Shown here: positions 10,098-17,686 of the stretch, in pieces
Layout of the letters: every line of letters starts with the position of its first letter
Position numbering within the stretch: the first letter of the stretch is position 1
DNA from: Streptomyces yangpuensis
GTDB lineage: Bacteria; Actinomycetota; Actinomycetes; Streptomycetales; Streptomycetaceae
DNA length: 64,000 nt
Reading direction: 5' to 3'
Assembly (NCBI RefSeq): GCF_001005295.1
Contig: NZ_LBMK01000001.1
Coordinates: 1,127,767 to 1,191,766 of the forward strand
The notes under the pieces: generated by a model
Told to the model about the DNA's origin: nothing
Databases searched by the model: none
The model's input: the letters and a program-made list of their open reading frames with translations, nothing else
Made by a program: the position numbers and the translations under genes

Positions 10098-11696
10098 GTG
10101 ATCACCGCCACCGGCATCGAGCTGCGCGCCGGCGCCCGCGTCCTCATCGAGTCCGCCTCTTTCCGCATCGCCAAGGGCGACCGCATCGGCCTGGTCGGCC
10201 GCAACGGCGCCGGCAAGACCACCCTCACCAAGTGCCTCGCGGGGGAGGGCCAGCCCGCGGGCGGCTCCATCACCCGTTCGGGCGAGGTGGGCTACCTCCC
10301 GCAGGACCCGCGCACCGGCGACCTCGACGTCCTGGCCCGCGACCGGATCCTGTCGGCCCGCGGTCTCGACGTCCTCATCAAGAAGATGCGGATGAACGAG
10401 GAGCGCATCGCCACCGGCTCCGGCGCCACCCGCGAGAAGGCGCTCAAGCAGTACGAGCGCCAGGAGACCGAGTTCCTCACCAAGGGCGGGTACGCCGCCG
10501 AGTCCGAGGCCGCGACCATCTCGGCCGCCCTCAGCCTCCCGGACCGGGTCCTCGGCCAGCCCCTGCACACCCTCTCCGGCGGCCAGCGCCGCCGCGTCGA
10601 GCTCGCCCGGATCCTCTTCTCGGACGCCGACACCCTCCTCCTCGACGAGCCGACGAACCACCTCGACGCCGACTCGATCGTCTGGCTGCGCGACTACCTC
10701 AAGAACTACCGCGGCGGCTTCGTCGTGATCTCCCACGACGTCGACCTGGTCGAGACCGTCGTGAACAAGGTGTTCTACCTGGACGCCAACCGGTCCGTGA
10801 TCGACGTCTACAACATGGGCTGGAAGCTCTACCAGCAGCAGCGCGAGGCCGACGAGAAGCGCCGCAAGCGCGAGCGCCAGAACGCCGAGAAGAAGGCCGC
10901 GGCCCTGAACTCGCAGGCCGACAAGATGCGCGCCAAGGCCACCAAGACTGTCGCCGCGCAGAACATGGCCAAGCGGGCCGAGCGCCTGCTGTCCGGCCTG
11001 GAGGCCGTCCGCGTCTCCGACAAGGTCGCCAAGCTGCGCTTCCCGGACCCGGCGCCCTGCGGCAAGACCCCGCTGACCGCCGAGGGCCTGTCGAAGTCGT
11101 ACGGCTCCCTGGAGATCTTCACCGACGTCGACCTGGCCATCGACAAGGGCTCCCGCGTCGTCATCCTGGGCCTCAACGGCGCGGGCAAGACCACCCTGCT
11201 GCGCCTGCTCGCGGGCACCGAGCAGCCCGACACCGGCCAGGTCACCCCCGGCCACGGCCTCAAGCTCGGCTACTACGCCCAGGAGCACGAGACCCTGGAC
11301 CCGGACCGCACCGTCCTGGAGAACATGCGCTCCTCCGCGCCCGACCTGGACCTGGTCGAGGTGCGCAAGACGCTCGGCTCGTTCCTCTTCTCCGGCGACG
11401 ACGTGGACAAGCCCGCCGGAGTCCTCTCCGGCGGTGAGAAGACCCGTCTGGCCCTGGCCACCCTGGTCGTCTCCTCCGCGAACGTGCTGCTCCTCGACGA
11501 GCCCACGAACAACCTCGACCCGGCCAGCCGCGAGGAGATCCTGGGCGCGCTGCGCACGTACAAGGGCGCCGTCATCCTCGTCACGCACGACGAGGGTGCC
11601 GTGGAGGCGCTGGAGCCGGAGCGCATCATCCTGCTCCCGGACGGTGTCGAGGACCTGTGGGGCCCGGACTACCGGGACCTGGTGGCCCTCGCCTGA
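10098..11696 (+). CDS. ABC-F family ATPase (ribosome-associated)
   Basis: This protein has two ATP-binding domains without membrane segments, the layout of ABC-F translation factors and ribosome-protection proteins. The GTG start at 10098 has a CTGGAG ribosome site 7 bases upstream and gives 532 residues. Domain 1 has Walker A GRNGAGKTT, signature LSGGQ and Walker B LLLDEPTNHLD; domain 2 has GLNGAGKTT, LSGGE and LLLDEPTNNLD. The linker at about residues 225-320 is long, charged and Lys/Arg/Gln-rich (QREADEKRRKRERQ), as expected for the P-site tRNA interaction motif. It resembles the housekeeping actinobacterial subgroup more than a known resistance protein, but function cannot be settled from sequence. 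A strong terminator follows at 11835. Confidence 0.93.
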   Translation: MITATGIELRAGARVLIESASFRIAKGDRIGLVGRNGAGKTTLTKCLAGEGQPAGGSITRSGEVGYLPQDPRTGDLDVLARDRILSARGLDVLIKKMRMNEERIATGSGATREKALKQYERQETEFLTKGGYAAESEAATISAALSLPDRVLGQPLHTLSGGQRRRVELARILFSDADTLLLDEPTNHLDADSIVWLRDYLKNYRGGFVVISHDVDLVETVVNKVFYLDANRSVIDVYNMGWKLYQQQREADEKRRKRERQNAEKKAAALNSQADKMRAKATKTVAAQNMAKRAERLLSGLEAVRVSDKVAKLRFPDPAPCGKTPLTAEGLSKSYGSLEIFTDVDLAIDKGSRVVILGLNGAGKTTLLRLLAGTEQPDTGQVTPGHGLKLGYYAQEHETLDPDRTVLENMRSSAPDLDLVEVRKTLGSFLFSGDDVDKPAGVLSGGEKTRLALATLVVSSANVLLLDEPTNNLDPASREEILGALRTYKGAVILVTHDEGAVEALEPERIILLPDGVEDLWGPDYRDLVALA

Positions 11697-12091
11697 CCGC
11701 CGCCCCGGCGGCGCCGGGAGGCCCCGGAAGGTGCCGGGACGGCGTCCCGGCCCTGATCCAGTTCCTTATGGATCATTCGGCTCAGGGGTGATCCATCATC
11801 TGAGTGAGACGGTCTCGTACCGTTGCGCGTCGTACGACGGCCCCGGCCGCACCCACGGAGGTGCGCTACCGGGGCCGTCGGTTTTCCGCGGTCCGGCCCC
11901 TGACCAGGAGATTCACGGGCAGGGCGGCGAAGTGTGACGGAAGTCATGCAGCGGAAGGGGAGATTCCGTTCTGCTCGGGTGTCCACGGCCCGGGAAATGC
12001 CGTCGTACCGACCTTGCTGAATGGGTGGCCAGGAAGCCGGGGAGGGGTGATCATGAGAAGTCCAGAGCGCACTTCCCACGAGGAGGCACGG
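11697..12091. other. Intergenic region between the ABC-F gene and gbn
   Basis: Nearly 400 bases without a convincing gene. They hold three GATC sites at 11755, 11771 and 11790, the terminator at 11835-11884, and an AT-richer stretch near 11940-12050 likely to contain the gbn promoter, with a further GATC just before 12055. The two sense ORFs that cross this region lack codon bias or motifs. Confidence 0.6.
11835..11884 (+). terminator. Rho-independent terminator after the ABC-F gene
   Basis: A 12-bp stem (CGACGGCCCCGG with CCGGGGCCGTCG) encloses an inner GCACC/GGTGC hairpin and is followed by GTTTTCC. It lies about 140 bases after the ABC-F stop, so it may also act as an attenuator-type element before gbn. 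Confidence 0.8.
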
Positions 12092-12313
12092 GTGGCCGAG
12101 ACTCTGAAGAAGGGCAGCCGGGTTACCGGCGCCGCGCGCGACAAGCTCGCGGCAGACCTGAAGAAGAAGTACGACTCCGGTGCGAGTATCCGGGCGCTGG
12201 CCGAAGAGACCGGCCGGTCCTACGGATTCGTCCACCGGATGCTCAGTGAGTCCGGGGTTTCGCTGCGTGGTCGCGGTGGCGCGACGCGCGGCAAGAAGGC
12301 GGCTACGGCCTGA
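12092..12313 (+). CDS. gbn: GATC-binding nucleoid-associated protein Gbn (small HTH protein)
   Basis: This 73-residue basic protein has a helix-turn-helix in its middle (KYDSGASIRALAEETGRSYG) and a Lys/Arg/Gly-rich C-terminal tail (GRGGATRGKKAATA). Size and motif match the Streptomyces coelicolor SCO1839 product, described as the nucleoid-associated protein Gbn that binds GATC-containing DNA and affects development and antibiotic production. The GTG at 12092 follows an AGGAGG ribosome site by 6 bases and gives exactly 73 residues. GATC tetramers cluster upstream (11755-11793 and near 12050), so autoregulation is possible. The downstream enoyl-CoA hydratase order also matches what I recall for S. 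coelicolor. Confidence 0.88.
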   Translation: MAETLKKGSRVTGAARDKLAADLKKKYDSGASIRALAEETGRSYGFVHRMLSESGVSLRGRGGATRGKKAATA

Positions 12314-12418
12314 CCCCGGTCCATCGGATCCAACGCTCCAACGGCTTCAAGGCTCACATGATCCGACGTTTCCTTCGGTGACCCCCCGGTCGGCCTCCCG
12401 GCCGACTGGGTGGTTACT

Positions 12419-12455
12419 GTGCAGTCACTTAGGCCGAGCTTGCGGCCGACTGCAC
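12419..12455. promoter_or_regulatory. Inverted repeat upstream of the enoyl-CoA hydratase gene
   Basis: GTGCAGTC (12419-12426) is repeated in inverse as GACTGCAC (12448-12455) with centres 29 bases apart, ending 16 bases before the ATG. It could be an operator or an mRNA hairpin near the ribosome site. No regulator gene is adjacent. Confidence 0.4.
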
Positions 12456-12470
12456 ACCGGAGGCACACGG

Positions 12471-13250
12471 ATGGCTCTGCTCGACAAGGACGGCGTACGA
12501 CTCATCGTCGACGACACGGTCGCCACGGTGACACTGACCAATCCGGCCAAGCGAAATGCCCAATCCCCCGCGCTCTGGCGGGCTTTGGCCGAGGCGGGCA
12601 GGTCGTTGCCGGGCACCGTCCGGGTCGTCGTGCTGCGCGGCGAGGGCAAGTCCTTCTCCGCCGGACTCGACCGGCAGGCGTTCACCCCCGAAGGCTTCGA
12701 GGGCGAGCCGTCCTTCCTCGATCTGGCGCGCGGTTCCGACGAACGGCTCGACGCCACGATCTCGGAGTACCAGGAGGCTTTCACCTGGTGGAGGCGTAAC
12801 GACATCATCTCCGTCGCCGCCGTGCAGGGGCACGCGATCGGCGCCGGCTTCCAGCTCGCACTCGCGTGCGACCTGCGCGTGGTTGCCGACGACGTGCAGT
12901 TCGCCATGCGCGAGACGAGCCTGGGCCTCGTCCCCGACCTGGCCGGCACCCAGCCGCTGGCCTCCCTTGTCGGGTACGCCCGCGCGCTCGAGATCTGCGC
13001 GACGGGCCGCTTCGTGCACGCCGAGGAGGCGGAGCGGGTCGGTCTCGCCAACCTGGTGGTTCCGGCGGACGAGCTCGACGCCGCCGTCCAGGACCTGACC
13101 ACCGCCCTGCTGGCCCCGCCGCGGGACGCCGTGATCGAGACCAAGACCCTGCTGCGCGCCGCGCAGACCCGGACGTACGACGACCAGCGCGCCGCCGAGC
13201 GCGCCGCCCAGGCCCGTCGCCTGCGGGACCTGGCGGGCCTCTCGGACTGA
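12471..13250 (+). CDS. Enoyl-CoA hydratase/isomerase family protein
   Basis: This crotonase-fold protein of 259 residues acts on acyl-CoA thioesters, presumably in beta-oxidation or a related pathway. Visible features are the substrate-binding segment VTLTNPAKRNAQS, the first oxyanion-hole region SFSAGLDRQAF and the second QGHAIGAGFQLALACDLR. The usual catalytic Glu positions fall in MRETSLGLVPDLAGTQPL, where only part of the typical GxxPDxGG pattern is kept, so isomerase or other activity is possible. The ATG at 12471 has CGGAGG 7-8 bases upstream. A terminator follows. Confidence 0.9.
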   Translation: MALLDKDGVRLIVDDTVATVTLTNPAKRNAQSPALWRALAEAGRSLPGTVRVVVLRGEGKSFSAGLDRQAFTPEGFEGEPSFLDLARGSDERLDATISEYQEAFTWWRRNDIISVAAVQGHAIGAGFQLALACDLRVVADDVQFAMRETSLGLVPDLAGTQPLASLVGYARALEICATGRFVHAEEAERVGLANLVVPADELDAAVQDLTTALLAPPRDAVIETKTLLRAAQTRTYDDQRAAERAAQARRLRDLAGLSD

Positions 13251-13274
13251 CTCGCTCCAGCCCCACCGTGTGCC

Positions 13275-13324
13275 GGAAGGCGCCCCGGGAGCACGCCGAA
13301 CGGCGTAGTCCCGGGGCGCCTTCC
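13275..13324 (+). terminator. Terminator after the enoyl-CoA hydratase gene
   Basis: A perfect 16-bp stem (GGAAGGCGCCCCGGGA with its complement) encloses a second small hairpin (ACGCC/GGCGT). It lies 25 bases past the stop and separates the hydratase from the Asp23 operon. Confidence 0.85.
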
Positions 13325-13381
13325 TGTCTCCGCGGGCCTACCGTGGAGCGGAGTGAGTCCGTACACGTGAAGGGACACGCG

Positions 13382-13807
13382 ATGACCGACACCGCATCAG
13401 GGGGCTCCCACAAGGCACCCGGCGACCGGGGGCGCACGACCATCGCGGACGGGGTGGTCGAGAAGATCGCCGGACTGGCCGCCCGGGAAGTGGTCGGCGT
13501 GCACGCCCTGGGCACCGGCCTCTCCCGTACGTTCGGTGCCGTCCGGGACCGGGTCCCCGGCGGCGACAAGGCCGCGGTCACGCGGGGGGTCAAGGCCGAG
13601 GTCGGCGAGGTCCAGACCGCCCTCGACCTGGACATCGTCGTCGACTACGGCGTGTCGATCCGTGACGTGGCACGGGCCGTCCGTGAGAACGTCGTCTCCG
13701 CGGTCGAGCGCATGACCGGCCTGGAGGTCGTCGAGGTCAACATCGCCGTGGGCGACGTCAAGCTGCCCGACGAGCCCGACGAGGAGCCGGAGTCCCGACT
13801 CCAGTAG
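13382..13807 (+). CDS. Asp23/Gls24 family envelope stress protein
   Basis: This 141-residue member of the Asp23 (alkaline shock protein) family has the characteristic pattern TTIADGVVEKIAGLAAREVVG near its start, then DLDIVVDYGVSIRDVARAVRENV and the ending GLEVVEVNIAVGDVKLP. In Gram-positive bacteria Asp23 is tethered beneath the membrane by AmaP and supports envelope homeostasis. Here it is the first gene of a five-gene operon that ends with an AmaP homologue, matching that role. A GAAGGGAC ribosome site lies upstream of the ATG at 13382. The terminator at 13275 indicates an own promoter. Confidence 0.93.
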   Translation: MTDTASGGSHKAPGDRGRTTIADGVVEKIAGLAAREVVGVHALGTGLSRTFGAVRDRVPGGDKAAVTRGVKAEVGEVQTALDLDIVVDYGVSIRDVARAVRENVVSAVERMTGLEVVEVNIAVGDVKLPDEPDEEPESRLQ

Positions 13808-13824
13808 CCGAGAGGAGCCTCCAC

Positions 13825-14010
13825 ATGAGCATGGCGGTCGCCTGCATGCTGGCCGGCATGGCCCTGGGATTCGCCGGCTATTTCGGCGGATTCGGTGCCT
13901 TCCTGCTGGTCGCGGCCCTCGGAGCCGTGGGCTTCGTCGCCGGTCGCTTCCTCGACGGGGACCTGGATCCCGGGGACCTCTTCCGCCGCCGCGAAGACCG
14001 GCGGAGGTGA
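13825..14010 (+). CDS. Small membrane protein of the Asp23 operon
   Basis: This 61-residue protein consists of one long hydrophobic, Gly-rich stretch (residues 3-39, possibly a helical hairpin) followed by a strongly charged tail (FLDGDLDPGDLFRRREDRRR). It sits 17 bases after the first Asp23 gene and 6 bases before the second, with GAGAGGAG as ribosome site. Similar small proteins accompany Asp23 genes in actinomycetes; a helper in membrane docking of Asp23 is a plausible inference. Confidence 0.85.
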   Translation: MSMAVACMLAGMALGFAGYFGGFGAFLLVAALGAVGFVAGRFLDGDLDPGDLFRRREDRRR

Positions 14011-14016
14011 GCCGCG

Positions 14017-14439
14017 ATGAGCCCCCTGCCACAGGCCACCCCGCCGGGCCCGACCCCGCCGGGCCCCACCGCGCCGCCCGCCGGCGCGCGGACCGCCCCG
14101 GCCGCGGTGGCCGCCGCCGACCGCGGGGCCACCCGTATCGCCGACCGGGTCGTCGCCAAGATCGCGGCGCAGGCCGCCCGGGAGGCCCTCGCCGGCAGCT
14201 CCGGCGCACCCCCGCACGCCACCGTCACCGTGCACCACGACATCGCGCGGGTCCGGGTGGGCGTGGAGCTCGACTACCCTGGCGACCTCGCGGCCCAGTG
14301 CGCCGCCGTACGCAGCAGGGTCGTACGCCGTGTCCAGGAGTACGCGGACATGTCCGTGCCCGAGGTGGACATCGACATCGAGCAGCTGCACTCCACCCAC
14401 ACCCGGACCGGCGCCGGGCGGGACCGGCGGCTGCGGTGA
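14017..14439 (+). CDS. Second Asp23-like protein, divergent
   Basis: This 140-residue protein has a Pro/Ala-rich N-terminal extension of about 35 residues, then an Asp23-like core: TRIADRVVAKIAAQAAREAL aligns with the start of the first Asp23 protein, and VRRVQEYADMSVPEVDIDIEQL with its end. The core is shortened in the middle. Stop and the start of the next gene overlap (GTGA at 14436). Having two unequal Asp23 proteins in one operon suggests a heteromeric assembly; this is inference. Confidence 0.82.
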   Translation: MSPLPQATPPGPTPPGPTAPPAGARTAPAAVAAADRGATRIADRVVAKIAAQAAREALAGSSGAPPHATVTVHHDIARVRVGVELDYPGDLAAQCAAVRSRVVRRVQEYADMSVPEVDIDIEQLHSTHTRTGAGRDRRLR

Positions 14440-14999
14440 CCGCGCACCGCTTCCGGTCCGCCCGCCGGATCCCCGCGGCCCTGGTCGCCCTGCTCGTGAT
14501 CGGCGCGGCCGGCCTCCTCCTCTACGACCTGGCCGCCGTACGGGCCGACCGTCCCGCCATGGCCTGGCGCCGCGAACTCGCCCACCGGCTGGAGGTCCAC
14601 ACCCCGGCCGACCTGGGCGTGCAGGTGGCCGGCGGGGTCCTGGCCCTCGCCGGTGCGGTGCTCCTGCTGCTGGCCCTCACCCCCGGCGTCCGCCGGATCC
14701 TGATGATGCGGGGCCCCGACCGGGACGGCGAGCCGGAGGCCGCCCCGCCGCTGCGCGCCGGGATCGGCCGCAAGGACGCCGCCCAGGTCCTGCGGGACCG
14801 GGCCATGGAAGTGCCCGGGGTGCGGTCCGCCCGGGTCCGGATGGGCCGCTCCCGTGTCCGGGTGCGGGCCACCTCCCACTTCCGTGAACTGGACGAGGTA
14901 CGGGCCGACCTGGACGCGGTGATCGCCGTCGGCATCGAGGAACTGGGCCTCGTGCACCCGCCGCGGCCCCGTCTGCGGGTCAGGAGGCGAGCGGATTGA
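14436..14999 (+). CDS. DUF6286-type membrane protein
   Basis: This protein of 187 residues has two transmembrane helices, about residues 11-30 (PAALVALLVIGAAGLLLYDL) and 66-86, followed by a soluble domain whose ending (GVRSARVRMGRSRVRVRATSHF) alternates like a beta-sheet protein. I assign it to the DUF6286 family, which recurs beside Asp23 genes in Streptomyces. The GTG start overlaps the previous stop by four bases and its own stop overlaps the next start, so expression is translationally coupled. Its two-helix plus soluble layout mirrors that of AmaP. Confidence 0.83.
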   Translation: MTAHRFRSARRIPAALVALLVIGAAGLLLYDLAAVRADRPAMAWRRELAHRLEVHTPADLGVQVAGGVLALAGAVLLLLALTPGVRRILMMRGPDRDGEPEAAPPLRAGIGRKDAAQVLRDRAMEVPGVRSARVRMGRSRVRVRATSHFRELDEVRADLDAVIAVGIEELGLVHPPRPRLRVRRRAD

Positions 15000-15553
15000 C
15001 CGGGATCGTGAACCGGACCCTGCTGGCGGTGGCCGGCGTGGTGCTGCTGGCGGCCGGGGTCGTCCTGCTGACCGCCGCACCCCCGCTGAAGGGCCGCGCC
15101 GAGCCCCTGCTGACCGCCGCCGACCGGCGCCGGTACCTGCATGCCGAGGGCTGGGCCTGGTGGGTGCTGATCGCCGCCCTCGTCGTGTGCCTGCTGCTGG
15201 CCCTGTGGTGGCTGCTGGCCCAGCTGAAGCGAGCCCGGCTGCGGACGGTCGCCGTGGACACCGGGGACGGCGCCTTCGCCCTGCTCCGCGGGCGCGCCCT
15301 GTCCGACGCCGTCGCCGCGGAGGCCGGAGCACTGGACGGCGTCGCCGGCTGCCGGGCCGTCCTGCGCGGGCGGCGCGGCTCGCCCGCCCTGCGGGTGGCG
15401 GTGGAGCTGGAGCCCCACGCCGTCCCGGCCGACACCCTGGCCGGACTGGCGGGGCCGGTGCTGAGCCACGCCCGGGCCTCCGCGAACCTCCCCGGACTGC
15501 CGGCGGAGGCCCGCTTCAAGGTGACCTCCCACCGCGCCCGCCGCGTCAGCTGA
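14996..15553 (+). CDS. amaP: Alkaline shock response membrane anchor protein (AmaP)
   Basis: This membrane protein of 185 residues has two N-terminal helices, about residues 7-27 and 50-75 (WAWWVLIAALVVCLLLALWWLLAQL), and a cytoplasmic C-terminal domain with the RVAVELEPHAVPADTL segment seen in AmaP proteins. AmaP anchors Asp23 at the membrane. The TTG start at 14996 overlaps the previous stop (TTGA) and a CAGGAGG ribosome site lies 10 bases before it, supporting this start. It is the last gene of the operon and is convergent with the SDR gene. Confidence 0.88.
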   Translation: MTGIVNRTLLAVAGVVLLAAGVVLLTAAPPLKGRAEPLLTAADRRRYLHAEGWAWWVLIAALVVCLLLALWWLLAQLKRARLRTVAVDTGDGAFALLRGRALSDAVAAEAGALDGVAGCRAVLRGRRGSPALRVAVELEPHAVPADTLAGLAGPVLSHARASANLPGLPAEARFKVTSHRARRVS

Positions 15554-15621
15554 CGACCGCCGCGTGGCGTCGGCTCACGACCGTCGCGGCAGCCGCCGCC
15601 GGACGGCGCCGCGACGGAGGC

Positions 15622-16377
15622 TCAGAAGCCGTGCCGGGAGCCGCCGTCGACCGGGAGCATCACGCCCGTCAGGTACGAGGCGGCCGGTGAGAGGAGGAAG
15701 GCGGCCGTGCGGCCGAACTCCTGCGGGGTGCCGTACCGCCGCAGCGGGATGCGGGACTCGTTGCCCGCACGGGAGGCGTCGGCATCGCCGGACAGCGCGT
15801 CGAGCTCCCGCACCCGGTCGGTGTCGATGCGGGCCGGAAGCAGGCCGACGACGCGGATCCCGCGCGGACCGAGCTCCACCGAGAGGGACTTCGCGAACCC
15901 GGCCAGGCCCGGGCGCAGGCCGTTGGAGATGGTCAGGCCGGGGATCGGCTCGTGGACCGAGCCCGACAAGACGAAGCCGATGACCCCGCCCTCGCCCAGT
16001 ACCGCGGCGGCCGCCCGGGCCAGACGTACCGCACCGAGGAAGACCGACTCGAAGGCGGCCGCCCACTGCTCGTCGGTGCTGTCGACGGCGAAGCCCGGGA
16101 CGGGGCCGCCGACGCTGATGAGGATGCCGTCGAAGCGGCCGAAGCGTTCCTGCGCGGTGACGATGAGCCGTCCGGCGGCCGCCGGGTCCGCGTTGTCCGC
16201 GGCCGCGGCGGCGGCGTTCGGGCCGAGTTCGGCGGCGGCCTCGGCCACCCGCTTCTCGTCCCGGCCCGTCACGAGGACCTTCGCGCCGTCGGCGATCAGT
16301 TCCCGGGCGGAGGCGAAGCCGAGGCCGCGCGAGGCCCCGGTGACGATGTAGACACGGTCTTTCAGTCCAAGATCCAT
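15622..16377 (-). CDS. SDR-family protein lacking the catalytic Tyr-Lys pair
   Basis: This Rossmann-fold short-chain dehydrogenase relative has 251 residues from the ATG at 16377; a GTG three codons further up is possible. The cofactor motif TGASRGLG is intact. Where active SDRs have Ser, then YxxxK, this protein reads SGSVHEPIPGLTISNGLRPGLAGF: an Asn stands at the Tyr position and an Arg at the Lys position. The C-terminal VMLPVDGG is normal. So it can bind a nucleotide but probably cannot do the usual hydride transfer, or uses another mechanism. The substrate is unknown. It lies 11 bases from the SURF1 gene on the same strand. Confidence 0.85.
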   Translation of the reverse strand: MDLGLKDRVYIVTGASRGLGFASARELIADGAKVLVTGRDEKRVAEAAAELGPNAAAAAADNADPAAAGRLIVTAQERFGRFDGILISVGGPVPGFAVDSTDEQWAAAFESVFLGAVRLARAAAAVLGEGGVIGFVLSGSVHEPIPGLTISNGLRPGLAGFAKSLSVELGPRGIRVVGLLPARIDTDRVRELDALSGDADASRAGNESRIPLRRYGTPQEFGRTAAFLLSPAASYLTGVMLPVDGGSRHGF

Positions 16378-16387
16378 GCCCGACACG

Positions 16388-17182
16388 CTACGCCGTCGCG
16401 GGCTCCTGCTCGGTGGCTTCGGCCCGGGCCGCGGCCTCCTCGCGGTCGCGCTTCTCGCGCCGTACGAGGACCAGCCAGCCCACCGGCACCGCGGCGGCGA
16501 ACAGCCACCACTGGACCGCGTACGCCATGTGGGCGCCGATCGAGTCGTGGTCGGGGTCGGCGACGGTCTCGGGACCGCCGTCCGGAGCCGGATCGGTCAG
16601 CTCCAGGTACCCGCCGAGGACCGGCCGGCCCAGGGACTCCGCCTGCTGCCCGCTGTTGATCAGCATCACCTGACGGTCGGGCAGGCCCTTGCGGTCCTTG
16701 ATGCCGCTGCCGCCGCTCGTCTCGTCGGCCTTCAGCCGGCCGGTGACGGTGACCTCGCCCGCGGGCGCGGCCGGCACCGGCGGGTAGGCGCGCGGGTCGC
16801 CGCCGCCCGCGACCCAGCCGCGGTCGACCAGCACCACCCGGCCGTCGGCGAGGACGAGCGGGGTCACGACGTGGAAACCGACCTTGTCGTCGTTCGAGGT
16901 CCGCATCCGTACGACCACCTCGTGTGCGGAGTCGTACGTGCCGGTCGCCGTGACGGCGCGCCAGAAGTCGGCGCGGGGGACCTTGTGGCCGGGGGAGGTG
17001 ACCTCCGTCATGGGGACGGGCTTCGCCCGCAGGTTCGCCTCGATCAGCTGGTTCTGCGCGACCCGGTGCACATGGCGGTGGTACTGCCAGAACCCGAGCT
17101 TGATCATCACGGGGATGAGGACGAGGGCGATGAGGGTGAGGCACACCCACTGCCGGGTCAGCACAAAGCGGTACACGCCCAC
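16388..17182 (-). CDS. SURF1-family cytochrome oxidase biogenesis protein
   Basis: SURF1 proteins assist assembly of heme-copper cytochrome c oxidase in the membrane. This one of about 264 residues has the classical two-helix layout: an N-terminal helix at residues 12-30 (VCLTLIALVLIPVMIKLGFWQ, with the conserved LGFWQ) and a C-terminal helix near 218-238 (YAVQWWLFAAAVPVGWLVL). The central domain contains the family motif VLVDRGWVAG and the later QWW. The start is GTG at 17182 or a nearby GTG two codons in. It precedes the degenerate SDR on the same strand. Confidence 0.92.
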   Translation of the reverse strand: MGVYRFVLTRQWVCLTLIALVLIPVMIKLGFWQYHRHVHRVAQNQLIEANLRAKPVPMTEVTSPGHKVPRADFWRAVTATGTYDSAHEVVVRMRTSNDDKVGFHVVTPLVLADGRVVLVDRGWVAGGGDPRAYPPVPAAPAGEVTVTGRLKADETSGGSGIKDRKGLPDRQVMLINSGQQAESLGRPVLGGYLELTDPAPDGGPETVADPDHDSIGAHMAYAVQWWLFAAAVPVGWLVLVRREKRDREEAAARAEATEQEPATA

Positions 17183-17267
17183 GACGGTACCCCGGCCGAC
17201 GAGGACCCCGGTGGCCGGGTGGCCCTCCGGGGTCGCGGGGTGGGGAAGGCGGCTGTGGAGAGGGGCG

Positions 17268-17363
17268 CCGGGCCGGGACGGCGGCGGCCGGACGTGGCCG
17301 CCGGGCCGGGGCGGCGGCGGTCAGACGTGGCCGCCGGGCCGGGGCGGCGGCGGTCAGACGTGG
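17268..17363. repeat. 33-bp tandem repeat, about three copies
   Basis: The segment GACGTGG recurs at 17291, 17324 and 17357, exactly 33 bases apart, inside near-identical GC-rich units (GCCGGGGCGGCGGCGGTCAG core). The last unit overlaps the stop codon and final residues of the zinc-ribbon gene (stop at 17354), so the array looks like repeated duplication of that gene end. Unit length is a multiple of three. Confidence 0.85.
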
Positions 17364-17587
17364 TCGACGATGCCCACCTTCCCTTCCGCGCGGGCGCAGT
17401 GCCCGCCGCAGTACCACTGGCCCTCGACCTCGACGCCCTGCCCGATGATCTGGACGCGGCAGTGCTCGCAGATGGGCGCCATGCGGTGGATGGCGCAGGA
17501 GAAGCAGTCGAAGACGTGGACCGCTCCCTGGGCATGAACCTCGAAGGACATGCCGTAATCGTTTCCGCAGACCTCACAACGTGCCAT
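17354..17587 (-). CDS. Small zinc-ribbon protein
   Basis: This 77-residue cytoplasmic protein has three CxxC-like metal sites: CEVCGNDYG at its start, CEHCRVQI in the middle and CGGHC near the end, plus CFSCAIHRM, compatible with one or two structural zinc ions. It resembles small actinobacterial proteins annotated only as hypothetical. The ATG at 17587 is preferred because it begins at the first zinc ligand region; ATGs three codons and further up are also open. The stop codon lies in the last copy of a 33-bp tandem repeat. Confidence 0.82.
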   Translation of the reverse strand: MARCEVCGNDYGMSFEVHAQGAVHVFDCFSCAIHRMAPICEHCRVQIIGQGVEVEGQWYCGGHCARAEGKVGIVDHV

Positions 17588-17686
17588 GCGCGGCATGCTG
17601 CGCACGGCGGAGCGGCGGAACAAGATCCACCCTGGTGAGTCGCCGCGCGGACACCCGCCCGGCGCAACGGCCGGCGGCCGGTCCGC

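Noticed and set aside
8892..11588. 898-codon minus-strand frame across the ABC-F gene
   Set aside because: It is antisense to the ABC-F gene and the metallopeptidase, has low-complexity Gly/Glu/Val translation and no motif; typical of high-GC antisense frames.
17268..17363. CRISPR-like array
   Set aside because: The units are directly adjacent without unique spacers and GC-rich; it is a simple tandem repeat.
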